From the NCBI GenBank assembly GCA_964607445.1, contig CAZSKN010000046.1:1-17385 (forward strand): a stretch of 17,385 bases of DNA, read 5' to 3'. Shown piece by piece: positions 6,231 to 14,709 of the stretch. Within the stretch, counting starts at the first letter, position 1; every line of letters starts with the position of its first letter. A model generated the notes under the pieces. The model was not told where the DNA came from. It ran no database searches and saw only the letters and a list, made by a program, of their open reading frames with translations. The DNA comes from CALCKU01 sp964607445 (GTDB lineage Bacteria > Pseudomonadota > Alphaproteobacteria > Caulobacterales > Maricaulaceae). The position numbers were made by a program, and so were the translations under genes.

Positions 6231-7475
6231 ATGACAATGGATTTAGGAATGACTGAGCGGGTTAAGCCGCTTGTAGAAAAAGTGCGTCAGATGATGCAAG
6301 AAGAGATCATGGCGGCAGATAAAGAATATCATGCCGAGGTCGGTAAAGCTGGAGATAGGTTTGTATTTACGGACCGACAGGTTGAAATTCGGGAAACGTT
6401 GAAAACCAAAGCCAAAGAACAAGGGTTATGGAATTTTTGGCTCACAGATTCAAAACGCGGTTACGGTTTAACAACAGTTGAATATGCCTATCTCGCGGAG
6501 GAAATGGGATATTGCACCTTAGGGCCGGAAATTTTCAATTGCTCGGCACCGGATACGGGGAATATGGAAGTGCTGGAGCGGTATGGCACTCCAGAGCATA
6601 AAGAAAAATGGTTGAAACCTTTATTGGAAGGCAGGATCCGGTCGGCCTTTTTGATGACAGAGCCTGATGTAGCCTCTTCTGATGCCACAAATCTGGAATT
6701 CAGCGCTGTTAAAGACGGTGATGAGTGGGTCTTCAACGGCGAAAAATACTGGTCTTCAGGCGCAGGAGACCCGCGTTGTAAAGTCTATATTTTGATGTGC
6801 CGGACAGCTCCGCGCGATGGCGATAAGCCGCGACATAATCAGCATTCTATGTTTGTTGTTCCCGCAGATTTACCCGGAATCACAAAATTACGAGCCATGG
6901 AAGTGTTTGGGCATGATGATGCCCCGCATGGACATTTGCATATGCGGTTTGAGAATGTTCGCGTTCCTGCGGATGCCCTTTTAATTGGTGAAGGGCGCGG
7001 GTTTGAGGTGTCCCAAGGCCGTCTTGGGCCTGGCCGTATTCATCATTGCATGCGCGCTGTGGGGCAGGCAGAACGGGCTCTCAAACTCATGTGTGAGCGC
7101 TCTTTAAACCGCACAGCCTTTGGACGTCCTTTGGCGAAACTGGGTCAAAACTATGATATTATCGCCGAATGCCGGATTGCGATTGAGCAAGCACGACTGC
7201 TATGTTTGAAAGCCGCATGGATGATGGATCAAGGTGATGCCCGCGCGGCGGCGCCGTGGATTTCACAAATTAAAGTAGCCGCTCCGAATATGGCGCTTAA
7301 GGTGATTGATGAAGCTATGCAAATGCATGGAGGGACAGGTGTTTCGCAGGATACACCTCTCGCCACTATGTATGCAGCTATGCGGACTTTACGTTTTGCA
7401 GATGGCCCAGATGCGGTGCATCGTATGCAAGTCGCTCGAAAAGAGTTGAAACCCTATACGAATACGAAAGTTTAA
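6231..7475 (+). CDS. ACAD10/11-like acyl-CoA dehydrogenase
   Basis: 414 aa acyl-CoA dehydrogenase of the ACAD10/ACAD11 subgroup, longer than the two preceding ones. Motifs: FLMTEPDVASSDATN (FAD/substrate loop), NGEKYWSSGAGDPRC, HNQHSMFVV, GPGRIHHCMRAVGQAERAL, RTAFGRPLAKLGQN, MHGGTGVSQDTPLA, and a C-terminal FADGPDAVH in which Asp391 occupies the usual catalytic Glu position. In ACAD11-type enzymes the dehydrogenase fold eliminates phosphate from a 4-phosphoacyl-CoA rather than performing simple desaturation. That role is inferred here because a matching kinase is in the same operon. The start is ATG 6231, with AAAGGAAA at 6216-6223 overlapping the previous stop. A longer frame from 6147 would run far into the upstream gene and is rejected. 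It is the last gene of the operon. Confidence 0.87.
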   Translation: MTMDLGMTERVKPLVEKVRQMMQEEIMAADKEYHAEVGKAGDRFVFTDRQVEIRETLKTKAKEQGLWNFWLTDSKRGYGLTTVEYAYLAEEMGYCTLGPEIFNCSAPDTGNMEVLERYGTPEHKEKWLKPLLEGRIRSAFLMTEPDVASSDATNLEFSAVKDGDEWVFNGEKYWSSGAGDPRCKVYILMCRTAPRDGDKPRHNQHSMFVVPADLPGITKLRAMEVFGHDDAPHGHLHMRFENVRVPADALLIGEGRGFEVSQGRLGPGRIHHCMRAVGQAERALKLMCERSLNRTAFGRPLAKLGQNYDIIAECRIAIEQARLLCLKAAWMMDQGDARAAAPWISQIKVAAPNMALKVIDEAMQMHGGTGVSQDTPLATMYAAMRTLRFADGPDAVHRMQVARKELKPYTNTKV

Positions 7476-7503
7476 CCTTACTTTTAAACCTTTAAGCTAA
7501 ACG

Positions 7504-7575
7504 TCTCCCTAAACGGAGAGGGATTACCTTCTTTTATAATCGGGGAAGGACTTCCTTCTCCTATAATCGGGGAGG
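7504..7575. repeat. Tandem hairpin-forming intergenic repeats
   Basis: A short hairpin (TCTCC 7504-7508 with GGAGA 7515-7519) is followed by two near-identical units 27 bp apart, at 7527-7549 and 7554-7575. Both follow the pattern CCTTCT-YY-TATAATCGGGGARGG. Each unit pairs its pyrimidine arm with its purine arm (CCTTC with GAAGG, CTCC with GGAG). The array lies between the last operon gene and the spermidine-synthase-like gene and ends in that gene's ribosome binding site. It may attenuate transcription, mask the ribosome binding site, or be a small dispersed repeat. Confidence 0.6.
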
Positions 7576-7580
7576 GGTGT

Positions 7581-9899
7581 ATGCCTCAGTCTAATATGAA
7601 TGCGGTGATTAACACCAGAAAACTACCCTCTCTTCCTCTTGTAATGGGCGTATTTACACTCTCCATTTTTCTGAGCGCAATGTTGCTGTTTTCCGTGCAA
7701 CCCATGTTTACGAAAATGACGCTGCCTTTACTCGGTGGTTCGTCAAATGTCTGGAATACAGCCATGGTGTTTTTTCAAGGCACGCTTTTGGGCGGTTATA
7801 TTTACGCACATTTGATTTCAACATATTTTCACTTGCGTACGCAAGTCGGCATTCATTTACTTGTATTGCTATTAGGGTTGATATTTTTACCCTTAGCCAT
7901 TGCCTCTGGATGGACGCCGCCTGCAAACGGTGCGCAGGCCTATTGGTTGATCGCTTTGTTCGGGGTTTCCATTGGGGTGCCGTTTTTCGCAGTTTCTGCT
8001 AATGCGCCTCTACTCCAACGCTGGTTTAGTTATACAGCACATAAAGATGCAGGCGATCCTTATTTTCTATATGCAGCGAGTAACCTCGGTAGCCTTTTGT
8101 CACTGGGTTTATATCCGGTTTATTTCGAGCCTGTTATGCGCTTGCAAGAACAAACCGGACTTTGGGCTACAGGGTATCGCGGGCTATGCTTGATTGTTTT
8201 AATCGCTGGAGTTTTTGCATTTTTACGAATGGCTCCAACCAAATCTGATCGGTCTGCGGGGATGAAACATGGTGACAAAATTACCATTGAGCGTCGGATC
8301 TGGTGGGTGTTTTTGGCCTTTATACCCTCCAGCTTGATGTTGGGGTTAACGTCACACATGACCAATAATATTGCGTCCGTTCCTTTCTTATGGATCATAC
8401 CGCTCGCGCTTTACTTGCTCACATTTATTATTGTCTTCGCCAAAAACCCTATCTTCAAAATTAAACCCATGCGCCATTTCTATACGGGGGCAATTGTTCT
8501 CGCATTGACGGTTTCAGCCTTTTTCCGGCTGGATATGTTCCTATCTGTAGGGGTTGGGATTGTAACCTATTTCTTGATTTCTCTTATGTGTCATGCCCGC
8601 CTTGTGGATAATCGTCCTGATGTATCCCGCCTGACGGAGTTTTATATCTGGATGTCCGTTGGAGGTGTCATGGGGGGGATATTTAATGCACTTATTGCAC
8701 CGTTGATTTTTAATCAAGTTTATGAATATTTATTTGTTTTGATACTCGCCGGTTTGGCCCATCCGTACTTTAATTTCGGGAAACCAGGTATGTTAAAACC
8801 TGTCCTGATAGTATTAGGCGGAAGCCTGCTGGCGATGTGTGTATACGGCCTATTAGGGCGTCTTTCATTAGATACGTCATATAGCTTGATATTGGCGCTT
8901 GCCGTCTTTCTTGCCGGTTTGGGCATGGCACGGGGTGCGGGAGCCAAGACGCTTATAGATATTGGTATCATGGCGTGTGTGATGATTACATTTAATAAAG
9001 TTTCACAAAATATGGTGTTTCAAGATAGATCGTTTTTTAGCGTTGTAAAAGTTGAAGCGCTTGAGCACAAATTAGGGACAACGCACAGATTTGCCCATGG
9101 TGATACCATACATAATTATCAATTACGCGCGCCTGATTTACAAACTATTCCACTTGCTTATTACACGCGTGGCGGCACTTTTGACAAAGCATTGAGCGGT
9201 AAACGCCGGGTCCAAGACGCGCCCTTGAACGTCGCTATGATTGGGCTGGGGGCCGGAGCTATGGCCTGCTATGAGAGGGCTGGAGATGACTGGACCTATT
9301 TTGAAATTGATCCGGTCATAGTCAAAATGGCGACGAACCCAGAGATCTATAGTTATATGGATAAGTGTTCAATCGAATCTGATATTCGGATAGGGGACGC
9401 GCGGCTCAAACTCAACGCGTTAAAAGAAAAATCTCAAGACATTATCATGATCGACGCGTTTTCATCAGATTCAGTACCCTCTCATTTGCTTACAAAAGAA
9501 GCTATGAAACTTTATCGCAGCCGTTTGAAAGACGACGGTGTGCTGTTTTTTCATACTTCCAACCGATTGTCGGATATTTCTTCCGTTGTTATGCGACTGG
9601 CCGAAGATTCTGGGCTGAAGGCACTTTATATGAAAACCTTGCAAGATAAATTCAAGGACAGACCTTATAGTGAGTTTACAACCCCGAGTACAGGTTTGCT
9701 GATCGGGGGGCACGCGCAACTTGATAAGATTGCACAACAGGATTCAGAGTGGCAGACTTATGTCCCAAGCCCAAATGTAAAGTTGTGGTCTGATGATTAT
9801 ACGAATGTTATAGCGCCGATCGTCTCGCACTTTAAGGGCGAAGCCTATGGTGTGGACATTGTACGTGAAAACGATTTGCAAATAGTCTCGACAGAATAG
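7581..9899 (+). CDS. Polytopic membrane protein fused to spermidine-synthase-like domain
   Basis: 772 aa. Residues about 20-480 contain roughly 14-15 hydrophobic segments, for example LVMGVFTLSIFLSAMLLFSV and FLWIIPLALYLLTFIIVF. The C-terminal part, about 485-750, is a Rossmann-fold aminopropyltransferase/methyltransferase-like domain. It carries DRSFFSVVKV, LGTTHRFAHGDTIHNYQL, the nucleotide loop GLGAGAMACY, the acidic YFEIDP, GDARLKL, and DAFSSDSVPSHLLT in place of the usual catalytic Asp region of spermidine synthases. Such membrane-fused spermidine-synthase homologues are widespread, but their substrate is not established to my knowledge. The SAM or decarboxylated-SAM site appears intact, so an enzyme is likely; true spermidine synthesis is not assured. 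ATG 7581 has a very strong purine-rich ribosome binding site (GGAGGGG at 7571-7577) inside the repeat array. It is separated from the ACAD operon and seems an independent unit. Confidence 0.82.
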   Translation: MPQSNMNAVINTRKLPSLPLVMGVFTLSIFLSAMLLFSVQPMFTKMTLPLLGGSSNVWNTAMVFFQGTLLGGYIYAHLISTYFHLRTQVGIHLLVLLLGLIFLPLAIASGWTPPANGAQAYWLIALFGVSIGVPFFAVSANAPLLQRWFSYTAHKDAGDPYFLYAASNLGSLLSLGLYPVYFEPVMRLQEQTGLWATGYRGLCLIVLIAGVFAFLRMAPTKSDRSAGMKHGDKITIERRIWWVFLAFIPSSLMLGLTSHMTNNIASVPFLWIIPLALYLLTFIIVFAKNPIFKIKPMRHFYTGAIVLALTVSAFFRLDMFLSVGVGIVTYFLISLMCHARLVDNRPDVSRLTEFYIWMSVGGVMGGIFNALIAPLIFNQVYEYLFVLILAGLAHPYFNFGKPGMLKPVLIVLGGSLLAMCVYGLLGRLSLDTSYSLILALAVFLAGLGMARGAGAKTLIDIGIMACVMITFNKVSQNMVFQDRSFFSVVKVEALEHKLGTTHRFAHGDTIHNYQLRAPDLQTIPLAYYTRGGTFDKALSGKRRVQDAPLNVAMIGLGAGAMACYERAGDDWTYFEIDPVIVKMATNPEIYSYMDKCSIESDIRIGDARLKLNALKEKSQDIIMIDAFSSDSVPSHLLTKEAMKLYRSRLKDDGVLFFHTSNRLSDISSVVMRLAEDSGLKALYMKTLQDKFKDRPYSEFTTPSTGLLIGGHAQLDKIAQQDSEWQTYVPSPNVKLWSDDYTNVIAPIVSHFKGEAYGVDIVRENDLQIVSTE

Positions 9900-9903
9900 C
9901 TGA

Positions 9904-9923
9904 GACGGTTTAGTGAAACCGTC
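9904..9923. terminator. Perfect 8-bp stem with 4-nt loop, possible weak terminator
   Basis: GACGGTTT (9904-9911) pairs fully with AAACCGTC (9916-9923) around an AGTG loop, directly after the stop at 9899 and before the yajQ ribosome binding site. No T-tract follows, so it may instead be a transcript-processing or 3'-stabilising hairpin. Confidence 0.4.
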
Positions 9924-9940
9924 ATTGCGGGAGAAAAATT

Positions 9941-10426
9941 ATGCCATCCTTTGATATTGTTTCCGAAGTTAATCTCTCAGAAGTCGATAATGCGATACAC
10001 AATGTGATGCGAGAAATCGCCGTACGTTATGATTTTAAAGGCTCGAAATCCACAGTGGAACATGAAGATGGGGTTATCAAGGTCTTTGCGGATGACGATC
10101 TAAAGCTTAAGCAGATGCAGGAAATTTTACGCGGTAATTTGCATAAACGGGGCGTTGAGCCCGGCCAATTAGATTATCAAAAAACTGAATCTGCCGCAGG
10201 GCAATCTGTGCGTCAGAATATAACGCTTAAAGCCGGCATAGATAAGGAAACGGCAAAGAAAATCGTCAAAGCCATCAAAGGGGCAAAACTGAAAATTCAG
10301 GTCTCTATCCAAGGAGATAGTTTGCGAGTTACTGGTAAGAAACGTGATGATTTGCAACAGGCCATACAATTTGTAAAAAATTTAGGGTATGAGCAGCCCT
10401 TTCAGTACAAAAACTTTCGCGATTAA
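9941..10426 (+). CDS. yajQ: YajQ family nucleotide-binding protein
   Basis: 161 aa, full length for the YajQ (DUF520) family. It begins MPSFDIVSEVNLSEVDNA, contains RYDFKGSKS and the second-domain KETAKKIVKAIKGAKLKIQ, then VTGKKRDDLQQ, and ends with the family signature PFQYKNFRD. The protein is cytosolic with two ferredoxin-like domains. Members bind nucleotides, and in Xanthomonas and Pseudomonas a YajQ homologue binds cyclic di-GMP as an effector. The role in this organism is unproven. The ribosome binding site GGGAG is about 7 bp before ATG 9941. It is convergent with the amidohydrolase gene across only 12 bp, with no clear terminator between them. Confidence 0.95.
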   Translation: MPSFDIVSEVNLSEVDNAIHNVMREIAVRYDFKGSKSTVEHEDGVIKVFADDDLKLKQMQEILRGNLHKRGVEPGQLDYQKTESAAGQSVRQNITLKAGIDKETAKKIVKAIKGAKLKIQVSIQGDSLRVTGKKRDDLQQAIQFVKNLGYEQPFQYKNFRD

Positions 10427-10438
10427 AGCATCACTAAA

Positions 10439-12169
10439 TTAGGGTGTTTTGGCCTCATAGGCGATATTACCATCAACTATCGTCAATACCGTTTTTACGG
10501 GCAAAACATTCTGAGCAATAGGGTCAAACAAATCTCCTGAAAATATACTAAAGTCGGCAGATTTACCGACAGATATCGTGCCCAGACTGTCTTCTTGAAA
10601 GCTTGCGATTGCAGGCCATAGCGTGAACATCTTTAACGCATTCTGGGTCGAGACTTTTTCTTCTGGACGCCAAGAGGCTTGGCTAAACCCTTTTAGGTCT
10701 TTGCGGACTGTGGCGGCATAAAGCTCTATGCGCGGGTCTCCCACTTCAACAGGGGCATCTGATCCTCCGGCAATAATTGTTCCGGTATCTATCAAACTTT
10801 GCCAAGCATAGCCGCCTTTAAGGCGCTCTTCACCCAGCCGGTCAACCGCGAAGTGTAAATCTCCAATTGCATGAGAGGGTTGCATTGAAGGTATAATGCC
10901 GTTTTCAACAAATTCGGATAAATCTTCAAGGTTGAGGATTTGCGCATGTTCAATCCTCCAGCGCGGTTCGGCTATCGCCCGCTCTTTTTCCGGGACTTCG
11001 TTTAAGGCCTGCTTATACCAATTGAGTACATTCCTGTTGGCTTTATCGCCAATTGCATGTGTGTTGACTTGGATGCCGTTTCTAAGTGCCGCTTTCATAA
11101 TCGGGAGGGCTGTCTCGGCCTTGAGTGTCATCAGGCCCAAATTATCCGCATCATCGCTATAGGGGGCCAGTAAAGCTGCCCCGCGAGAGCCTAAGGCGCC
11201 GTCAGCATAAAGTTTGATAGCGCGGGTCGTCACCAACTTATGCATTAGAGACTTTTCCATCTCCATTTTGGGTAATTTGCGACCATCTAATAAATCGATG
11301 GAGTTATAGACTCTGATTTTAATTTTTCCATCTTGCGCTAACCGGTTAATGAGAGGGATATCGTCGGGGTCGACGGACATAGAGTGTATATTTGTCCACC
11401 CGCGTGAAGCATAAACATCTGACGCTTTAATATAAGCTTGCTCGCGCCGCTCCGGTGTCATTTTAGGTCTGAGGTCTTCGACAAGTTTAACGGCATTATC
11501 CACCAAAATGCCACTGGGTTCGCCAGTCTCTAACTTACGAATGTCTCCGCCAAAGGGCGAGGGCGTGGATTGCGTTATCTGGGCCTTTTTGAGCGCCAAG
11601 GAATTGGCGACCATAGCATGGCCATCAGAGCGCTGTAAAATCACCGGATTGTCCGGCGAGACTTCATCCAGATCATACCGCGTAGGAAACCGTTTTTCCG
11701 GCCAATGTGTTTCTATCCAGCCGCGACCAAAAATAGGCTCGCCTTTGGGGGTTTGCTCAACAACTTGTTTCACGGCGTATTTAAGCGCCTCGATGGAATT
11801 AATGTGGTCAAGGTTGAATTGTAATTCGCGAAGGCCAATACCGATAAGATGGGCGTGCCCGTCGGTTAATCCCGGATAGAGAGTTTTTCCCGCAAGGTTA
11901 ACAACACGCGGATTGGGCCCGGCATATTTATCGCACCAGTTTTCTTCTGCAGCCCCTTGGGCGACATAGCTGATTTTTCCATCCTGAACGGCAATGGCGT
12001 CTGTTTTTGGATTATCATCTAGGGCCGTATAGAAATTTCCGCCTGATAAGCACCAATTACGTGATTCTAGGACTTCGGGGGGCGTATTTGAGTTTTGACA
12101 AGCGGTCAGGCAAATACCCATTAACACGCTCGCGAGACTGAATTTATCTTTCTTAAGAGATTGATGCAT
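10439..12169 (-). CDS. Amidohydrolase (YtcJ/Amidohydro_3 type), predicted lipoprotein
   Basis: 576 aa metal-dependent hydrolase of the amidohydrolase superfamily. A lipoprotein signal peptide ends at the lipobox LTAC (Cys24). The following Gln does not match the inner-membrane retention signal, so an outer-membrane anchored periplasmic location is likely. Metal-site motifs follow: DGHAH at 103-107, YADGALGSRGA (the YtcJ-type signature), NTHAIGDKAN, RIEHAQIL, MQPSHAIGDLHF and GGSDAPV. The C-terminal ADFSIFSGDLF, with a short beta extension, is typical. Substrate unknown; relatives include N-substituted formamide deformylase. The ATG has AAGGA 7 bp upstream on the - strand. It lies 61 bp downstream of the sensor kinase on the same strand, so co-transcription is possible. 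Confidence 0.9.
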   Translation of the reverse strand: MHQSLKKDKFSLASVLMGICLTACQNSNTPPEVLESRNWCLSGGNFYTALDDNPKTDAIAVQDGKISYVAQGAAEENWCDKYAGPNPRVVNLAGKTLYPGLTDGHAHLIGIGLRELQFNLDHINSIEALKYAVKQVVEQTPKGEPIFGRGWIETHWPEKRFPTRYDLDEVSPDNPVILQRSDGHAMVANSLALKKAQITQSTPSPFGGDIRKLETGEPSGILVDNAVKLVEDLRPKMTPERREQAYIKASDVYASRGWTNIHSMSVDPDDIPLINRLAQDGKIKIRVYNSIDLLDGRKLPKMEMEKSLMHKLVTTRAIKLYADGALGSRGAALLAPYSDDADNLGLMTLKAETALPIMKAALRNGIQVNTHAIGDKANRNVLNWYKQALNEVPEKERAIAEPRWRIEHAQILNLEDLSEFVENGIIPSMQPSHAIGDLHFAVDRLGEERLKGGYAWQSLIDTGTIIAGGSDAPVEVGDPRIELYAATVRKDLKGFSQASWRPEEKVSTQNALKMFTLWPAIASFQEDSLGTISVGKSADFSIFSGDLFDPIAQNVLPVKTVLTIVDGNIAYEAKTP

Positions 12170-12230
12170 TTAATGTCCTTATGCTGAATATATACAACAT
12201 ATTGAAAGGATTTGAAATTTCTAGAGTAAA

Positions 12231-14333
12231 TTAACCAGACTCTACGTCGTCTAATCCGTGTGATAATTCATTTGCATCTAAATCCTTTTGTCCCAAAACT
12301 TTATCAAATGCCGTTAAAATAGACGTAAGCTTAACGGGTTTCGATAACGCGGAGTCCATGCCAATATTAACGCAAAGCCTGTGTTGTTGATATTGCGGGT
12401 CAGCGGTGAGCGCGATTATCGGGACATTGGACCAGGCTTGTGAACTGTTTCGAATAGCGAGTGTCGCTTCAATACCATCCATAACAGGCATATGAATATC
12501 CATCAGAACCACATCAACCTCATGCACTTCTAAAACGTCTAGCGCTTCTCTGCCATTATTGGCTGTCAATATTTCACTGACAACGCTCGAGAGCAGGGAG
12601 TTAACAACCAAATGGTTCGTTGCATTATCATCAACGATTAAAATCCGTAAATTATCATATTGCGTGGGTTCGGGTTTGGCTTCATCGATAAGTTGCGAGA
12701 CGAGATCGGTAGAGGTTTTAATCGTTGGAGAGGGTTCTCTGATTTCTTGTTCAATAGGGAGCATAATCACAAATAATGTGCCTTCTCCTAGTTTTGAATT
12801 CACATTGATTTTTCCCCCCATAGCCGAGACAATTTCTTGTGTGATATTCATGCCTAATCCGGTGCCGCCAAAACGTCGTGATATTGTGTCATCAGCTTGT
12901 GTATAAGCCTCGAAAATATGGGCTTGTTGTTCTTCGCTCATGCCAATGCCTGTATCCTTGACGGCTAATACAAGTTTTGGCGGGCCGTTTTTATGGATGC
13001 GGGTGAGGACGACATCAACCTTTCCGCCTCCTGAAAACTTGATGGCATTAGAGATAAGATTATTGAGGCATTGCTCAAACCGATAAGCGTCAAAATACAT
13101 CTTGGCCGGTATGTTTTTATCAATTTTACAGTTAAGCGTAACATTATTTTTTTGGGCTTTTATTTCCCAGAGTTGGCAGATATTTTCGACAACCATGCCA
13201 GGTTTGGACAGGGTAGGGTCAACTGTTATTTGGGTGGCATGAATCTTAGCATGATCGAGCGTCTCATCCAGTATTCGTAGAATACTATCGGCAGAATCTT
13301 CGATCAAGCGGAGCTTTGGATTTATAGCCGGATCATTATGATGTTGTAATAGGGCATCAGTTATACCAATAACGGCATTCATCGGAGTTCGGATTTCATG
13401 GCTCATTCGAGCATGAAAGTCAGATATAGATTTTAAAGTTTTCTCAGCGCGCTCTTTCGATTTTCGAAGGTCATCCTGAATTCGCAGTGATCGACTCACA
13501 TCTGTGAAAAAGCAAATAATACCCGTTATTTTTCCAATTTCTGAAAATTGTGGGCATAGGTAGAATTTCAACCACAGAGCATCTGATTTTTGAAACTTGA
13601 TACGGATAGTTTTAACGCGTGTCTGTCCATTTTCTGCGACGTGCTTCCATATTTCACGCATGGATTTTCGATCACCTGGATGGATGAGCATGTAAAGCCC
13701 TTCAAGGTCCAAAGATTGCACCTCTTGCGGCGTCAAATACTCCGTGAAAAAGAGACTTTCGAGTGAAAATTTCTGAGTTTTAAGATTGAAATGCCAATAG
13801 CCTGATGCGGCGGACTGCAAGGCCGCTTCTAATGTTTCTTTTTGAAGTGTTTTTTCAGTTGTGTCTTCAATGGCGATTGTCAAACTTTTGTCGGTATTAA
13901 TCATTTGACGTATGCAAATATTTCGTCCCTTTGGGGTCGTCATATTAAAGACTTGGGCTTCCGTAATTTTCTGATCTCGCCTAAAGTTCATGTCTTGCAA
14001 CATGGCGTTTTCGAGTAATTCCGGATCTTCTTGTCCTAAACGTCCATTTTGAGCCATATATTTGATGACGTTTTCATAAGACAGATCGCTTTTAACCGTT
14101 TTGATATCGAGGTCTAAAAACTCAATGGCTTGATCATTTAGATTTACAAGTTTCCAGTCTGGATCAAAGATAGCGAGGCCGACATCTAAAAGTTTCCCAA
14201 ATGTATTGGATGTCTGGTAGTCAGCCTTGGTTGAAGTGGTCGTTTTCCCCAATGCATTCTCAAAATCTTCCAAAAATGGGACGGGCTTTGGAAGCGGTTC
14301 AGTAGGCTCGGACTCGGGTGGTGTCACATTCAC
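12231..14333 (-). CDS. Cytosolic hybrid sensor histidine kinase/response regulator (PAS-PAS-HisKA-HATPase-REC)
   Basis: 700 aa, no membrane segment, so it senses an internal signal. Two PAS-like domains sit at about 45-150 (GLAIFDPDWKLVNLND) and 165-285 (GYWHFNLKTQKFS, LYMLIHPGDRKSM; PAS_3 type). A short helix leads to the H-box FHARMSHEIRTPMN with His312, then the N-box NLISNAIKFSGGG, the G-boxes DTGIGMSEEQQ and FGGTGLGMNI, and a receiver domain at about 565-685 with ILIVDDNATN and Asp612 in LMDIHMPVMDG. All phosphotransfer residues are present. No HPt domain or DNA-binding partner is nearby, so the output is through unlinked proteins. The start is GTG 14333, supported by a candidate promoter just upstream; the frame stays open further 5' but I see no better start. 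Confidence 0.92.
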   Translation of the reverse strand: MNVTPPESEPTEPLPKPVPFLEDFENALGKTTTSTKADYQTSNTFGKLLDVGLAIFDPDWKLVNLNDQAIEFLDLDIKTVKSDLSYENVIKYMAQNGRLGQEDPELLENAMLQDMNFRRDQKITEAQVFNMTTPKGRNICIRQMINTDKSLTIAIEDTTEKTLQKETLEAALQSAASGYWHFNLKTQKFSLESLFFTEYLTPQEVQSLDLEGLYMLIHPGDRKSMREIWKHVAENGQTRVKTIRIKFQKSDALWLKFYLCPQFSEIGKITGIICFFTDVSRSLRIQDDLRKSKERAEKTLKSISDFHARMSHEIRTPMNAVIGITDALLQHHNDPAINPKLRLIEDSADSILRILDETLDHAKIHATQITVDPTLSKPGMVVENICQLWEIKAQKNNVTLNCKIDKNIPAKMYFDAYRFEQCLNNLISNAIKFSGGGKVDVVLTRIHKNGPPKLVLAVKDTGIGMSEEQQAHIFEAYTQADDTISRRFGGTGLGMNITQEIVSAMGGKINVNSKLGEGTLFVIMLPIEQEIREPSPTIKTSTDLVSQLIDEAKPEPTQYDNLRILIVDDNATNHLVVNSLLSSVVSEILTANNGREALDVLEVHEVDVVLMDIHMPVMDGIEATLAIRNSSQAWSNVPIIALTADPQYQQHRLCVNIGMDSALSKPVKLTSILTAFDKVLGQKDLDANELSHGLDDVESG

Positions 14334-14355
14334 AAGATATCTCGTGGCTATTAAA

Positions 14356-14385
14356 GTTATAAAAATGTTAGCGCTAAAATGACAA
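14356..14385 (-). promoter_or_regulatory. Candidate promoter of the sensor kinase with embedded palindrome
   Basis: On the - strand, TTGTCA (14385-14380) and TATAAC (14361-14356) are separated by 18 bp, which would start transcription about 15 bp before the GTG at 14333. The spacer holds a perfect 10-bp palindrome, TTAGCGCTAA (14368-14377), a plausible repressor site that would block RNA polymerase. Based on sequence match only. Confidence 0.4.
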
Positions 14386-14604
14386 GAGTTTCTTAACTCA
14401 ACAGAGTTTATCGAACATTCATAAAATTATTAAAGCCCTAAAATTAAGGCATGTTCTCACACGTTAACGTTATGAATAGTAACGATAAAATTCGTTGGGA
14501 GGGTGTTTATTTATGGTGTTTGACGTGAGAATTATATGTTTACCCTTTAAAACCTGCGTAAAATATTTTTGTTCATTTATGTAGAGAAAGTTTTGGAGGT
14601 CGTA

Positions 14605-14632
14605 TTGTAAAGCTTGATTCTAGCTCTATATC
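14605..14632 (+). promoter_or_regulatory. Candidate promoter of the symporter operon
   Basis: TTGTAA (14605-14610) and TATATC (14627-14632) lie 16 bp apart. If used, the leader would be roughly 180 nt, unusually long, and would contain the inverted repeat at 14696-14709. The match is weak, and other promoters in this AT-rich region are possible. Confidence 0.25.
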
Positions 14633-14695
14633 CGGGGCACCAATGAATTTAGTAACACGGGTTGGACGCCTTTTGATGCCTGTGGGTTGGAAAGA

Positions 14696-14709
14696 CCTAA
14701 CGTGTTAGG
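14696..14709. repeat. Inverted repeat CCTAAC-GT-GTTAGG upstream of the symporter
   Basis: Perfect 6-bp arms with a 2-bp spacer, about 110 bp before the symporter start. It could be an operator or a small leader hairpin (CCTAA/TTAGG with a CGTG loop). Confidence 0.35.

Noticed and set aside
10427..10438. Bidirectional terminator between yajQ and the convergent amidohydrolase.
   Set aside because: The 12-bp gap and flanks show no stem followed by a T-tract.
14643..14708. 21-codon frame beginning MNLVTRVGRL in the symporter leader.
   Set aside because: No ribosome binding site and no recognisable content; it overlaps the inverted repeat.
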